Shown here one piece after another: positions 1 through 8,921 of a stretch of DNA of 45,645 bases; position 1 is the stretch's first letter, and each line of letters starts with the position of its first letter. The DNA is taken from contig JAIWND010000078.1 of NCBI GenBank assembly GCA_025330725.1, forward strand, positions 1 to 45,645, in the 5' to 3' direction. A program made the translations under genes and the position numbers. The notes beneath the pieces are model-generated. The model made no database searches and was not told the DNA's origin. It saw only the letters and a list, made by a program, of their open reading frames with translations. This DNA is from Chlamydoabsidia padenii. Its lineage: Eukaryota; Mucoromycota; Mucoromycetes; Mucorales; Cunninghamellaceae.

Positions 1-46
1 CGAATTGACCACACCTATCCGCAGACATAACAGACAGCAACATTAG
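1..46 (+). CDS. MULE transposase, last 14 codons (partial)
   Basis: The window opens inside the final codons of the transposase of MULE copy 2. The reading frame matches the C-terminus of the complete copy, which ends at 28946, and stops at TAG 44-46. The frame is the spliced one: in the complete copy it is reached only after a 97-base intron is removed. Nothing else of this gene is visible here. Confidence 0.75.
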   Translation, partial: ELTTPIRRHNRQQH

Positions 47-744
47 TTCCCATTCCTTGTCCACTTTTATCCGTTTTTTTTTTTTTTTTTTTCGTATACT
101 TACATTTATATTATCCCACCTATACTTTTCTTATATTATTCCATCTATACTTACCTTTTATCCTTTAACCATATCTGTAAATGAAGACAAGTGATTCCTA
201 TTGGCAATACTGGTTTTACTGTCCCTTCTGTCGATTATTATAGCTGTTCCGTCGATGTGCTTAAATTCTGTAGTCGTTCATTTTGTAAATCGTCGTAGCA
301 GGTTCACCGTCATTCTTTATTGCTATTATCAGTCTTTTATTGATTGTTATAACTAGTCAACTGTAGTCCCTTGCTGCTATTACTGATATTCTGTTGATTG
401 TCACGGCTGTTTTTTATTGAGTCCGTGTGCTGATTTACTGTGGATTCGTGAAGATGGTTCGTGAAAATTTCCTATTATAAGCATGATTTTATTTATAAAT
501 GTTAAAGTGTAATAAAGATGGTTGGATGGATAGATGAAGAAGAAGAGGATGCTTTTTTTTTTCTTGTAGTGCTTTTTTAAATAAAAAAAGGTGAAAAGAT
601 TTATTTTTAGCAAAAGAGGAAGTAAGAGTGGAAAAAGTCAAAAAAAAAAAAAATAAGTAAGATGAAATTTCATATAAAATTCAAGTTGTCAGTCTGAAAT
701 TAAAAATCGTGACAGTGAATTATTCTCATTATTTAAGTGGGTTC
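1..744 (+). mobile_element. MULE DNA transposon, right end (copy 2, cut by window start)
   Basis: Bases 1-744 match 28901-29657 with small differences, mostly homopolymer length. They contain the last codons of the transposase, a 3' untranslated stretch and the right terminal inverted repeat, which ends in GTGGGTTC at 744. The flanking nine bases at 745-753 should be one half of the target duplication; the other half lies outside the window. The left neighbour sequence is a FAR1-like gene that the insertion breaks. Confidence 0.9.
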
Positions 745-1126
745 ACCTGTGATTGTGTTCGGCATTTAAAGTTGTGATCCACCATTTACCACCAACTCTA
801 CGGTTAAATTTTAACATATATGGACATTGGAATCGTTGGGTCATTCTTGGTTTTGCAGGTGTCGGGTCTTGATCTTCACCACCAGACTTCGTAGGAGTTC
901 CTTCGTCTTCTTTTTGCGCCCTTGTGTTTCGGTAATCACCAGAATGTTTACACCTAACTGTTGCCTTTCCTTCTTTTTGTGAGCTGCGGACAATGGTCAA
1001 GTCAATATTGTGTTTTTTGGAGTAGTTGATGCAGAAGATTTTTACAGCATCGTAGCTGTCAAACGGCTTATGAAGATATAAGGATAAAGCATCTTGTTCT
1101 TGTTCTTGCTCTTGTTGATATTCCAT
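745..1126 (-). pseudogene. FAR1-like DNA-binding N-terminus, truncated by MULE insertion
   Basis: I chose the ATG at 1124-1126 because the codons upstream only translate a 12-bp tandem repeat. The protein starts with a Glu/Gln-rich stretch, then shows a FAR1/WRKY-GCM1-like zinc-binding pattern: a cysteine in RCKHSGDYR, a second in QCPY, and a final HNH. This fold is the usual N-terminal DNA-binding domain of MULE transposases and of genes derived from them. The frame runs into the inverted repeat of the adjacent MULE immediately after HNHR, so the catalytic part was separated by the insertion and would lie to the left of the window. It is therefore a broken MULE-type transposase or a FAR1-like host gene. 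The family call rests on motif spacing only. Confidence 0.65.
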
Positions 1127-1542
1127 TGTAATGAGTAATGTAATGAGTAATGTAATGAGTAATGAATAAAAAGACAAGAGAGTAAAAAAAATAAAAAAAG
1201 GTCTTTATTTATAGTGAATAATAAAAGGGGGATAAGGTATGTCTAACAAATAAATGGCAAAGGTATCATATAAGGCAAAAAAAAAAGTAAAAGGCAGAAG
1301 GCTAGTTTTCATGCAAAAAAAAAAAGAAGGGGAAAGAGAAAGAAAAAGGAAACTGCCCTAGAATTTTACCTTTTGTGCGACGGATTGATTTGATTGGTTA
1401 AAGCTGATGGATTCTAATTGGTGAAAAGATGCCAAGGAAAATGGCAACCTCTTTTCCCTTTTCTTTCTTTTTCTCCTTCTCTTTTATTGGTGTTTACTTG
1501 ATTTTATGTTACTATCTTTTATTATATATTTTATCCACTATA
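1127..1542. other. Upstream region of the FAR1-like gene, with 12-bp tandem repeat
   Basis: There is no convincing gene. Three copies of a 12-bp unit (GTAATGAGTAAT) occupy 1128-1163 directly upstream of the minus-strand start codon. The rest is purine-rich and pyrimidine-rich noncoding sequence, probably promoter and untranslated leader. Confidence 0.5.
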
Positions 1543-1551
1543 GACAATCTT

Positions 1552-2328
1552 GGTATATTATGAAGATAACTCTCACATTTTAAAAAGTGTACGAAATGGA
1601 TAAAAATTGAATTTTGATAAAAATAAAAAAAAGTTGAAATGGACAATAATATAGATTTTGAGGATATAATTTATGACGATTTATTTTTAAAAAATATAAA
1701 ACGTATGTTTATAATGAAAAAAATGGAACAATATGATATAAAAAAAATAAATATAGAATTTGATGAGATTACAAAATCTTTTAAAATTAATATTATGAAA
1801 AATAAAACAGATATTTATTATATCGACTATAAAATAAAAAGAAGAAAGAAAAAACAAAAATACAAAGATAATATTAAAAAAAGAAGATTATTAGATGATG
1901 AGAATATCAACAAAGGAAATACAAAGACATATGACAATTCATCTGAATATAATATTGATAACAATATTAATTCTCCTCCTTGCCATATATCTGAACAATT
2001 AGATTTTATAAATAAAGATAAAGATAAAAAAAACACTATTACAAATATAAATTATGATAATAAAAAAGTTGTAAGTATAAATAAGAATAAAAATATTGAT
2101 AAAGAAACATCTAAAAGTGATTATAAAAATGATGAGTTATGTGAAAAATTATATAGATATATAAAACTTTTTATAAAAGTGAATAATATAAGTAATTGTA
2201 AAAATAATATTTATGTAAAAGATATTTTAAAAGAAATAGAAGATATATTTAAAAATTATGGAATGTTAAAAAAAATTGCATGAGATGGATAATAATTTAA
2301 AATCTGAGACCTATCATCATATTTAGAT
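1552..2328 (+). mobile_element. Small A+T-rich gene-carrying element, copy 1
   Basis: This 777-bp unit recurs at 39969-40748. The nine bases GACAATCTT stand on both sides (1543-1551 and 2329-2337), so it is an insertion. The first and last about 33 bases form an imperfect inverted repeat whose best-conserved core is TCTCA.ATTTTAAA preceded by TATGA.GATA. It encodes one protein and no recognisable transposase, so it is probably moved in trans. A 9-bp duplication is typical of MULEs, but the ends do not clearly match the MULE in this window. Base composition is extreme: the line from 1681 has only 8 G or C in 60. Confidence 0.8.
1639..2283 (+). CDS. Uncharacterised 214-residue Lys/Asn/Ile-rich protein of small A+T-rich element
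   Basis: I do not recognise this protein. It opens with an acidic stretch (residues about 1-15), then a basic region with KIKRRKKKQKYK around residue 70, an Asn-rich low-complexity middle, and a C-terminal part with regular hydrophobic spacing (about 165-214) that looks helical. No zinc-finger or DDE motif is visible. The start is preceded by an A-rich leader, and the gene fills most of its element. The copy at 40056 is nearly identical and differs by one extra Glu codon, so the frame survived the only length change seen. Codons are overwhelmingly AAA, AAT, ATA and TTA, unlike the neighbouring genes. It could be a DNA-binding accessory protein, but that is a guess from charge alone. Confidence 0.6.
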   Translation: MDNNIDFEDIIYDDLFLKNIKRMFIMKKMEQYDIKKINIEFDEITKSFKINIMKNKTDIYYIDYKIKRRKKKQKYKDNIKKRRLLDDENINKGNTKTYDNSSEYNIDNNINSPPCHISEQLDFINKDKDKKNTITNINYDNKKVVSINKNKNIDKETSKSDYKNDELCEKLYRYIKLFIKVNNISNCKNNIYVKDILKEIEDIFKNYGMLKKIA

Positions 2329-2337
2329 GACAATCTT

Positions 2338-2814
2338 TATTGATTGAATAAAATACTATCTTGATCTTGATCAAGAATTTTGGCACTTCAATTACATTTT
2401 AAACTGCGCTTTCCACTTTTTACTATGAAGACTACTATTCAAATCCCGATGGGTGTGTCCCAATGGGTGTGTCCCAAGTAAAGCCCTGCAAAACAACCGG
2501 TGCGCTAAGTCTTAACCGGTTTTTTCCCTTCCTTTCGCGGCCTTTGAAACTCATTTTGCACCCTTTGCCCCCTAATTTTGCACTGATTGACACTTACTTT
2601 GCACCCATTGAGATGGGTAATCATAAGGTTTTTTACAATAAAATTGCACCTTTTGAAAAGTGCACAGAGCATTGTAGAATTCATCTTTATATGGGAAAGA
2701 AGTTAATAAGTTGCTAATGATTTACAAAAAAAAAGCACTTGATTTTGGATTTTATATATTTTATTGACCTCTTTTTCATAACATATTTCAAACTACGAGG
2801 TACTTTTGACAAAT
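2338..2814. other. Flank of dead Tc1 element, with 14-bp tandem repeat
   Basis: There is no gene. A 14-bp unit (ATGGGTGTGTCCCA) is repeated in tandem at about 2449-2476. The following 100 bases resemble the terminal region of the Tc1/mariner element at 20862 (shared words such as CGGCCTTTG and TTTGCACCCT), so this is probably the decayed 3' terminal repeat of the Tc1 copy whose transposase lies at 2815-3855. Confidence 0.45.
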
Positions 2815-3855
2815 TTACAACATTTTTTCCTTGTTCAAGCACCTATCAAAGAATGATATTGAGTGCCTGATCCAACCTTCACAATCGGAAATAGTGACCA
2901 GTTTGGCAGCATCCTTGATTCTCGGTACCAATGCGACTTTGTCGGTAATTTTCCCCCTCCTCACATTCATCTTAATCTTCGACCACATTTCTTCTATAGG
3001 ATTAAGAAATGGCGAATACGTCGGGAGGACGTCGGGAGGTACATGCAATTGTACCCGCGAGATTCAATTAGATGTTTCACTTCACCACTTTTATGGATGG
3101 GTGCGTTATCCATCACAAGGTAGCGCCCTTTCAACCCGTTCCTGTCGAGTTCATCCAATGTAGCCTCCAAAAACTGCAAATAGTGACTTGTCCGGGTACC
3201 CACACCACCATCCGCCACACCAGATTCGGAGACGTCCAGCTTTCTCTTTTTCTTGGAAGCAACAGCGGTTGGCTTGCGCACCGTCAAATTGATTATGCCT
3301 TGCTCACACATGGCGTCAATGATGGTAATCGAGACACCACGTTGAGTGGCAACTACCATTTTTGCAGGGGATCCTTTTTTTTGAACGACCAAATGTCCTT
3401 GAAATATGTAAGTTAAAACCGGCTTCATCAATAAACACACAACTATTCATGTAGTGAAAGTCTGCTATCGTTTTCCACCAAGTGATTTTCTCTTTGCGGC
3501 TTTCCAAAACAAAGTCGCTGTTCCGAGCGGCAGGTAGCTTTTCCAGTTTCTTCATGGTAAGGTTACAATGCTTCTTGATATGCTTTGAGATTGCTGAGAT
3601 ACCAATTTCCAGACCAGGAAACGATTCCATAACCGCCTTTCTTGCTTCATTCAAAGTTGCATTCGATTTTTTTTCGAAAAAATCCAGAAAAAATAAGGTA
3701 TGAACTTGGAATAACTTTTGATTGCCATATTTTCTTTCCTTGGGTGCTTTGAGCTCAGGCATCTCGGTATCCGCTTCTTCGTCAATTTCCATACACTCGG
3801 CCAATCTTCTTTCTTCAATTATTATACGAGCCTTCCGAACATAATCTTGACCAGT
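2815..3855 (-). pseudogene. Tc1/mariner transposase, frameshifted and 5'-truncated
   Basis: Three minus-strand frames together align along the transposase at 23209-24717. The catalytic motifs are present but split: FIDEAGFNLH in the first frame, VMDNAPIH in the second, and SPFLNPIEEMW in the third. The first break is one extra A in an A8 run near 3375. The second is an exact 11-bp tandem duplication (ACGTCGGGAGG at 3018-3028 and 3029-3039). The 5' end is missing: the solo LTR at 3856 replaces the N-terminal helix-turn-helix region. The element is inactive. The family call (DD34E, DDE_3 type) is firm because the intact relative is in the same window. Confidence 0.9.
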
Positions 3856-4433
3856 TGTCGTATCATGCAAAATTCAATTAATAAAAGATAAAGCCCGCCC
3901 CGAAGCATCATGCCTCGAAGCGGGATTTAAAATATAAAAGAAATCGACGATCGACACAGTCAGTCTGTCTTCGATCGTACGAACAAAAACTCACACGTTA
4001 AATGATTATAAAAAGAGAAACATCATGATCTATTCATATGGTATGATATGATCATAAAAGTAATAATGGAACGGTCATTTAACAAAGAGAAAAAAAAAAG
4101 AAAAAAGAAAAAGAATGTTCTGTCATGCGGGGTTTCAATACAAACATCGTATCACACCATTACAAGACAGAACGATTCTTTCCATGATACATCACATCAA
4201 AAGAAACTTTCCATCATAATTTCATGATCAATTAATGATTGCAATTGGTTCTTACTACTCGTCCCATAAAATCACATACATGTATAAATAGTTCTCTTCT
4301 CCCGTTAACATATTTTTCTTCATCTACTTTTCACTCTTCATAAATAAAGTCTAGGAAGGATTCTCACCGTACTTGTCTTTATTTTTTACTTTATATACAT
4401 CCATTTTCATTCTACAAAAACCTATATTTTACA
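3856..4433 (+). repeat. Solo LTR, family A, without matching target duplication
   Basis: 578 bases beginning TGTCGTATC and ending TTTTACA, closely matching complete copies at 34145 and 41429. A TATAAATA box lies at 4283-4290 and an AATAAAG signal follows about 55 bases later. The flanks differ (CCAGT on the left, TCGAT on the right), unlike the other two complete copies, which have exact 5-bp duplications. The left flank is a Tc1 gene and the right flank a tnp2-like gene, so recombination between two LTR copies with loss of the sequence between them is likely. Confidence 0.85.
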
Positions 4434-4461
4434 TCGATTAAAAAACAACAACACACCTCAA

Positions 4462-5805
4462 ATGACAATCAAAATGATGTCCATTGGTCGTGCCTTAGCG
4501 CTAAAGCTAAGTGATCAAAAAACCAGGGACCAGATGAATTATCGATCTACCTACGATCAAAAAGCCAGCAACAACACACTGAATGATATTTTTGATGGAT
4601 CGATCTATAAGACAAGGAAGGATGATTACTTTAGTAACCCCAATGATGTTGCGGTCGGCTTTTACATTGATGAGTTCAAACCGATGAAACGGGGCAACTT
4701 AACTGCCACTATGGTTCAACTGGTAAATTACAATATCCATCCAAGGGAGCGCTATCAATCGCAAAACCTGATGCAAGTTTGTGTCATACCTGGAACTCGC
4801 AAACCAGCAAGTCTTTGGTCCTTTTTGGATCCCATTATTGATGAACTGAAAATACTGTCCGAAAAAGGAATGATCGTCGAAGTCGGCGATTTAATAATTC
4901 ATGCAAAAGTCCACCTTGTTTTGGCCACCGGTGATATTCCTGCTGTTGCTGACATCGCTGCTCACATGGGACACGATTCCAAGCATGGGTGCCGTATATG
5001 CATTACTGAAGGTGAACATTTAAACAGCCGGGGAATGTACTTCAAGAAGCCCTTGGAAACAGCAGCATTGAGAACAATTGATTCCTGGACTGATGATCCC
5101 CACACAAGACGACAATTAAGTCTCAGGGACACCTCCCATTTTGTATCTCTTCCCACCTTCCACGAACCAACTTTTTGGGGGTTAAACGAAATGCATTTAT
5201 TCGGCCATGGACACAGCAAGCTCATATTCGGTCTTTTGAATAACAACTTCGACGACAAAGGCTCGATGTTCAAGTTACGAGGTAATTTGTCAATGGATGA
5301 TATCGGATCGATCATGCCGAAATTCAGGGGAAGTATTCCATCAATATTTCTGAGCAACTGGACCGATGTGATGAAATCCAACACCCATTATCGTGCGGTT
5401 GATTGGCTTGATTTTCTTTCGTATGTCTTTCCTGCTGTAGTGATTCCGAATTTGGAACATGAAGAAACCCGCGTCGCTTGCACACACTTTATTGAAGGCA
5501 TAATGATTGCCACCAAATGGGACAACATCACCCAATCAGACTTGGAAAAGATGGACAAAGCTTTTGGTCATTGGCATAACTTTTTACAATCGCAGATTTC
5601 CCTTGGCACCATCAAACTCTCAGTTTTTACTGTTACACAGCATTACCTCGGGCACATAAAGCTGCTGATTTCAAGCATGGGCCCTCTCCCCTCTATCTCT
5701 TGTCGCTCCTTCGAGCGTATAATCGGTGTATATGCTGCCCAGACCAAGTCGAAGCGCAAGCCCAGTGAAAATCTTTCTATTGGAGGATGTTTAACAGAAG
5801 CATGA
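4462..5805 (+). pseudogene. tnp2-like (CACTA/EnSpm-type) transposase, truncated
   Basis: An open frame of 447 codons with tnp2-type features: GFYIDEFKP with a candidate first catalytic Asp, a phrase like NYNIHPRERY, PGTRKPASLW, then ATGDIPA with a second Asp, AAHMGHDSKHGCRIC and later SFERIIG. In the family this order leads through the catalytic core towards a C-terminal region that is missing here. The final codons (from 5782) are encoded by the hairpin of the adjacent chromodomain element, so the true 3' part is lost. The 5' part also appears lost, because only 28 bases separate the solo LTR from the ATG, and the usual N-terminal zinc-finger region is absent. The frame is clean, so the truncation may be recent. 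It could be transcribed from the LTR promoter. Confidence 0.7.
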
Positions 5806-6066
5806 TAGAAAACATGTTTTTAAAACATAGCCGACCAGTAAGAAAAGGTGTTGCCCAGGTAACCACGGTGGATGATGACCACCGGAGACGTTTTGGATGA
5901 TCAGAGACGGTCGACTTGAGCAGTAACGTCCGAAATGTTAGTCCCGTTCATCCAAAACGTCTCCGGTGGTCATCATCCACCGTGGTTACCTGGGCAACAC
6001 CTTTTCTTACTGGTCGGCTATGTTTTAAAAACATGTTTTCTATCATGCTTCTGTTAAACATCCTCC
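5782..6066. repeat. Long perfect hairpin, left terminus of chromodomain element
   Basis: Bases 5782-5900 and 5948-6066 are perfect reverse complements over 119 bases, separated by a 47-base loop. The arms begin GGAGG and end CCTCC. Transcribed, this would fold into a long uninterrupted double-stranded RNA; as DNA it could extrude a cruciform. The right hairpin of the element has the same dimensions but a different sequence. Confidence 0.95.
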
Positions 6067-6179
6067 TACTGGGACAGGTGATGATACTGGATTTACAAAA
6101 GTGAACATTCGTAGCCCAATGCATGTAGCCCATTTACCTGCACAATTTACACAATTATTATACATTAACAAATTTTACA

Positions 6180-6977
6180 ATGGTCGACTTAAAAGTTTTA
6201 ACCACATCTGTTGCTGATTACATGCTGAAGAAGATGTCGAAGTATCTCGACATGGATAAGGAGTTCAGAGAGGAACTCACCGAAAAAGCCATCGCCTATG
6301 CTAGAGATAGAGCCAGTCTCTGCAAGGGAACCACCGTTGCTGGCTCATTGTGCTCTCGTAGCGCAAAAGACAACACTGGGTACTGTTTCCAGCACGTACC
6401 CAGGGAAAAGACGGTCTCCCATGCTGCTAGACGCAAGTCTAAGAAGAAGACCAGAAAACATCGTAAGGAAGAAACGGATGTCAAGGAAGTAGAGGAAGTA
6501 GAGGAAGTAGAAACAGATGTCGAGGAAAAACGTCTCGAATTTAAGGGGGGAAGACAAGGGTTACTCCCTCAGCAGGTTTTGGCGAGGGCTAGGGTGTTTC
6601 CCAAACGCAAATATCAGAGGCGTTACTACGGGATGATTACCCTTTGGAGGAATGTCGACAGCCTTCTACATTCCATGTACATGGGTGGGTTTGCATCCGG
6701 TTTGCATCCTCGAGAAAGAACGGAAGCAGAGAAGGTAGTAGATAAACTACGTTTCCAAGGTGAGGCCATTTTAGATGATATGGAAGAAGAAGGGAAATGT
6801 CATTCTTCGCAGGTCAAGGAATATACCAAAGCGGTGGAACACGAGTGGAATGAGGTCTTTGGAGGCAGTGTAAGAACAGTAGACACCGAGGACTGGAAAG
6901 CAGCATTTGAGCGTTACAGTACCCATAACTCCGAGTCGACCATTTCCAGCTTATTGGCATTCTCGAACAAGCACTAA
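6180..6977 (+). CDS. Companion protein with Cys/His cluster, 265 residues
   Basis: The protein has an N-terminal helical segment, then a compact Cys/His cluster at about residues 43-65 (CKGTT....LC, then GYCFQH). This spacing resembles short zinc-binding modules found in several phage, bacterial and large-virus proteins of unknown role. A strongly basic stretch follows (KSKKKTRKHRK, near residue 86), then acidic VEEVEEVE repeats, then a C-terminal half without recognised motifs (LWRNVDSLLHSMYMGG and KLRFQGEAILDDMEEE). It sits between the left hairpin and the transposase on the same strand, 272 bases upstream of it, so it is probably the element's accessory gene, perhaps a DNA-binding partner. 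The A+T-rich form of the element lacks it. The frame is uninterrupted. No function is asserted. Confidence 0.7.
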   Translation: MVDLKVLTTSVADYMLKKMSKYLDMDKEFREELTEKAIAYARDRASLCKGTTVAGSLCSRSAKDNTGYCFQHVPREKTVSHAARRKSKKKTRKHRKEETDVKEVEEVEEVETDVEEKRLEFKGGRQGLLPQQVLARARVFPKRKYQRRYYGMITLWRNVDSLLHSMYMGGFASGLHPRERTEAEKVVDKLRFQGEAILDDMEEEGKCHSSQVKEYTKAVEHEWNEVFGGSVRTVDTEDWKAAFERYSTHNSESTISSLLAFSNKH

Positions 6978-7249
6978 TACTCCAACCAGAACTATATGCC
7001 CTATAACCTATGTATGCCATGAATCCTTATGCCGTTATGCTAATTTATGCATATGCTCTATATCTTATGACTAGCCTATAGTTGATCATCACCTGGCTCT
7101 ATCTCCGATGATCTTTTTCGTGCCGAAAGGTACCAAGAGTCTGCCATTCAGGCATTTATCTTGCTGCTAGTGAAACTTTATACTATTAACGATATCGCTC
7201 ATGGCACAGTACCCTATACTACGTCTACTACATTTCTATCTGATTTAAC

Positions 7250-8635
7250 ATGAACAACGATCTTGCCATCCAATTTCAAGAACTAATAAATAAACAATGG
7301 TCATTCATCGACAGCGAATGGCCGACGATAACAAAGTCCAAGTACCATCGTACCACTCTTAAAGAGATACAATCCATTGGTATGGTAAAGGAAAAGGTGC
7401 TTCAACGCCTTGGTGTGATCCCTGTGTTTTTCTTTCTAGTGGTCTTGTTTGGCACCCAAGACTACAGCGGTCCATACCGTAATGTGGAGAAGGGTTTACT
7501 GCTTCTCTACCACTTGTTGACCGGGTGTTCTATGGCTGACATGGAACAGTTCATCCCCAAGAGTAGCTTTCATCAGCTACATAAAGAGTTTTACGAGAAG
7601 CGTAGTTCAGAGCTATCTAGGATGATGAGAAAAATGTTGTCCTCTATGTTCTCCAACGTGAAGATCAGGATCCTGAGTGCCATGCAAAAGAATCCTACCG
7701 AGTTTCGCCATGTAACTCTTATGCTTGATGGGCACGACACCCGTGCTTCGTACCGTGGGGAAAGTAGTGCCACTATGTACTCGTACAAGTTCAAGAAATC
7801 TGGTTTCAGAACTCAAGTATGTATGGACATCAACAACATGATCCTATTTGTATCTGATTCTTTCCCATGCCGTGATTATAACGATGGTACTATGTTCTTA
7901 CAAATGGACATCGAACGAAAGATTCATGCTGTAGACTGTATTGCTCTCGATGGCGGTTACACCCAGTTCATCAGCCAGTTACTCCATGATGCTCCCGCCT
8001 TATCTGACAAGAACTTTTGCTGCCCGATTAGGAAGTCCGCTGGGATCTCACTCACCAGCTCCGAGGCATTGTACAACGAGATGTTTGGTAGTTTCCGCTC
8101 TAGTATAGAGGCCAAGTTTGGTGAGTTAGTGTCTACCTTCTGTAAGTTTGGCAACGGTAGCCCAATCCGGGTGAACAACATCGATACTTTTGTAGTACAG
8201 TTCCAGCTGGCGTGTCTACTTCTCAACATCAAGGACTTTGTACATATGTTGAACATGCCATTGAGGCCCCATCACTCCTTGTGGGAACAGACAGGTTTCG
8301 ACTTTGGTGGTATTACTGCTCTTGGTTCATCGGTAGAAGTAACGGTTAACATCGAGAAAAAGATAGAGGATGCCAACAGTCTACAGAGGCTCCAAGAGCA
8401 GTTCCTTGGTATGAGCGTTGTAGACAATCCAGTTGACGAGGATGATATGGTTGATGAAGCTAGTGATGGTACATATGAGGTAGAACGTATCTTAGGTCAC
8501 AAAGGTTCATCGAGGCATAGAAAGTATCATGTCAAGTGGAAGGGATACCCAAGGTCAGAGAGCTCCTGGGTTCGTGCCTCAGATCTTGATGCTGACGAGT
8601 TGGTAGAGAAGTACTGGGAGGAGCACAGATCGTGA
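7250..8635 (+). CDS. Harbinger/IS5-like DDE transposase with C-terminal chromodomain
   Basis: 461 residues, uninterrupted. The N-terminal part is helical, with a hydrophobic segment near residue 60. The catalytic core fits a DDE_Tnp_4-like fold: Asp160 in MLDGHD, Asp234 in ALDGGY and Glu287 in SSIEAKFGELVSTF, spaced as in Harbinger/IS5 enzymes. Residues about 408-459 form a chromodomain (YEVERILGHK, then YHVKWKGYP and SSWVRASDLD), including the KWKGY core and aromatic positions expected to read methylated histone tails. The A+T-rich proteins at 15997 and 42595 align along the whole length (for example VEKGLLLLY and CLLLNIK). Cut-and-paste transposition with chromodomain-guided targeting is the likely role. 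Chromodomains are well known on Gypsy integrases; on this fold the combination is one I do not recognise. Confidence 0.85.
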   Translation: MNNDLAIQFQELINKQWSFIDSEWPTITKSKYHRTTLKEIQSIGMVKEKVLQRLGVIPVFFFLVVLFGTQDYSGPYRNVEKGLLLLYHLLTGCSMADMEQFIPKSSFHQLHKEFYEKRSSELSRMMRKMLSSMFSNVKIRILSAMQKNPTEFRHVTLMLDGHDTRASYRGESSATMYSYKFKKSGFRTQVCMDINNMILFVSDSFPCRDYNDGTMFLQMDIERKIHAVDCIALDGGYTQFISQLLHDAPALSDKNFCCPIRKSAGISLTSSEALYNEMFGSFRSSIEAKFGELVSTFCKFGNGSPIRVNNIDTFVVQFQLACLLLNIKDFVHMLNMPLRPHHSLWEQTGFDFGGITALGSSVEVTVNIEKKIEDANSLQRLQEQFLGMSVVDNPVDEDDMVDEASDGTYEVERILGHKGSSRHRKYHVKWKGYPRSESSWVRASDLDADELVEKYWEEHRS

Positions 8636-8837
8636 TTCCTTTTTAAAAGCATACGTGAAAGAACATACTGTACTGTGGCATTATCGGATCCCCGCGTAGG
8701 GCTAGTTTGTTATACATTACGTTACATCTTCTGTATATGTATGTTACTTATATCTTATGCATAAAGTATAGTATAGTATATAAGATCTGACCTTACGCGG
8801 GGAATCTGGAACCGCCATGATGAAGACTGGTCCCTGC

Positions 8838-8921
8838 GGAGGTACTGTGGGTGACTATTATCTCATCAGAGTCATGTTAGGAGGTATCATAGATGACTAT
8901 TATATTATCAGGAGCATATAT
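8838..8921. repeat. 42-bp imperfect tandem repeat next to right hairpin
   Basis: Two copies of a unit start GGAGGTA at 8838 and 8880. They share TGACTATTAT and ATCAG in register. The second copy is the first part of the hairpin's left arm, so the terminal motif has been duplicated just inside the element. This could be a multiplied transposase binding site. Confidence 0.7.

Noticed and set aside
401..613. 70-codon minus-strand frame, also seen at 26103-26342 and 29377-29586
   Set aside because: It lies entirely within the MULE terminal inverted repeat, is A/T-homopolymer rich and changes length with the poly-T run, so it is not a gene.
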